A DNA stretch of 64,000 nucleotides from Telmatactis stephensoni. Taxonomy: Eukaryota > Cnidaria > Anthozoa > Actiniaria > Isophelliidae. Below, piece by piece: positions 62,787-64,000 of this stretch. Below the pieces are notes generated by a model. It saw nothing but the letters and a program-made list of their open reading frames with translations. It had not been told where the DNA came from and searched no databases. A program made the position numbers and the translations under genes. Position 1 is the stretch's first letter, and every line of letters starts with the position of its first letter. Location of the stretch: positions 186,001 to 250,000 of the forward strand of contig JALIZF010001790.1 in the NCBI GenBank assembly GCA_029948255.1, given 5' to 3'.

Positions 62787-62804
62787 TACCTGGGTTCTCC
62801 ACCA
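62787..62804 (-). promoter_or_regulatory. Primer-binding site of element D
   Basis: On the minus strand TGGTGGAGAACCCAGGTA, one base from the LTR; differs from element C at one position. Confidence 0.7.
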
Positions 62805-62805
62805 C

Positions 62806-63701
62806 TGTAGCGAAGCTGCCTTTTGAGGGACTGCGAGAGGAAGACAGCACACTCTGGTTGGGATCGTAACCTTTTTCCTTTATTTCACGGCTTGATTTCC
62901 ATTGGTGAACTGATCACTGATGACTGACTAACGTACTAAGACTACGAGTCTTTTTATAATAATTCAAGTAGAATTGTAGCTGTTTTAAGATTTGTACAAA
63001 TGTCAGCTATCTCGATAAAACTGTACATATTGACGTGATCATAACAAAGCCGTTTGAATAAGCATTAAAGGATAAAAGCTTAATGTTTATGGAAGCTATT
63101 AAAATAAGATAACACACAGTATCTAAATATATCTAACAGATGAATATCAAGGTTTTGATAGAGGAAGATACTATAATCTGACTGTGCATTATCTTATTTC
63201 AAGTTGTAACAGTTTTAAAATATTTGAGTAAAACCTAGCATGAAATTGCTAGTTGTCATATATCAAAACATTATTCACAGAGCTTCCCACTTCAAAACTT
63301 AGTTGGCGATGTTGCAACATTACATCTGACCTCAACAAATACTAGAGTCAAAGTCGAGTTGACTTTAGATATTAAATTCTAGGAACATATGTCAGGTGTT
63401 CTTCTGAGGTTATATTGCAAAATAACCTTTTAACTCTGACCTCACAAAACTTGTCAAACTGAAACTATCTTAGGAAATCAAATTCTAAAGAAACAGATGT
63501 CAGGTGTGTTACAAGGTGAAGTGAGATCAATCAATGTTCAAAAACTTAGTAATATATTTCGAAAATACAATACTAAAATATAATCCTGAAAATAGTATCT
63601 TTTGTATCTGAGGTCGATTTGAGGTCTGAAATCTTATTCTTTTACATTATTAGGAATACAAAGAACACAGACTTACAGTTATTAGGTTATTATGTGTAAC
63701 A
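62806..63701 (-). repeat. 5' LTR of element D
   Basis: About 896 bp from TGTAGCGAAG to ...ATGTGTAACA. A TATA-like TATTATAAAAA lies on the minus strand near 62952-62962. Its 3' partner was not found in the window. Confidence 0.55.
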
Positions 63702-64000
63702 ATAGCTATCTCTTGACTTATTCTTTATGCTCACTTGGCGAAATGACGCTAAACTGAACTGAAGCGACGCGAAACGATTATTTGGTTACTAAGTGACGTC
63801 ACACTGGTAGTTATGATGAAACGGAAATGCCACTCGTAAAACAATAGAGTATCCCCCTCCCTCCTGGGTCAAGTACTTCTCAATAACGCACTACGTTTAC
63901 CTGGACATGGTGAAATTCCCCTCAGTAGGAGTTGTGGGAGACAGTTCCTTTCCTGCACGGCCTTGGCTTCTTAAAGCATATCCAGATACCACAAAAAACC
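63702..64000. other. Flank of element D, no gene recognised
   Basis: Less AT-rich toward the end; no coding or repeat feature identified. It could be host sequence or another element running off the window. Confidence 0.4.

Overview
This is nuclear DNA of a multicellular animal. It holds a gene with a canonical GT-AG intron, an intronless F-box gene, (TAA)n-tailed LINE relics, several env-bearing LTR retrotransposons, a Polinton-like DNA element, a Crypton-type recombinase and a Mutator-like element. The mix of families resembles cnidarian (perhaps anthozoan) genomes, but that is an impression and no marker gene fixes it. I see no bacterial operon, rRNA, tRNA or CRISPR array.

Layout. Positions 1-309 are the edge of a Polinton-like element ending in a 33-bp sequence. 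Positions 310-12994 are the most host-like part: a LINE fragment, an ORF with three tandem repeats and a possible BEN domain (3010-4047), an (AAAG)n tract abutting a 731-bp inverted-repeat element (4747-5477), a two-exon gene of a transposase-like family (7495-10356, minus) with a broken inverted copy (5670-6913, plus), and an F-box gene (10771-11511). From 12995 to 25953 lies a degraded Polinton-like element, all genes on the minus strand. Its integrase and DNA polymerase B remnants are recognisable; its other genes are not. Four of its genes are preceded by copies of one palindromic box.

From 25954 to 64000 the window is a stack of Ty3/gypsy-type LTR retrotransposons, all on the minus strand. 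Element A (25954-38005) has both LTRs and a 4-bp TACC target duplication. Element C (51883-61900) has both LTRs and an ATTA duplication, and sits inside the leader of element D (gag at 50530-51690, 5' LTR at 62806-63701), which also received a Mutator-like insertion with a 9-bp duplication (61997-62637). Between A and D lie truncated elements (Y, X, B, E), a Crypton-type recombinase fragment and a LINE insertion.

The most unusual biology is in these LTR elements. They combine gag, a protease ORF with hydrophobic membrane-like segments, and an integrase with a C-terminal chromodomain. Between integrase and env-like gene they carry accessory genes: a RING-finger protein (A, B and C) and a protein resembling a BTB domain (A and C). 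The order of the two accessory genes is swapped between A and C. RING and BTB proteins typically act in ubiquitin ligation, so these elements may carry a ubiquitin-pathway module. Essentially every element has frame breaks or internal deletions, so none looks autonomous here.
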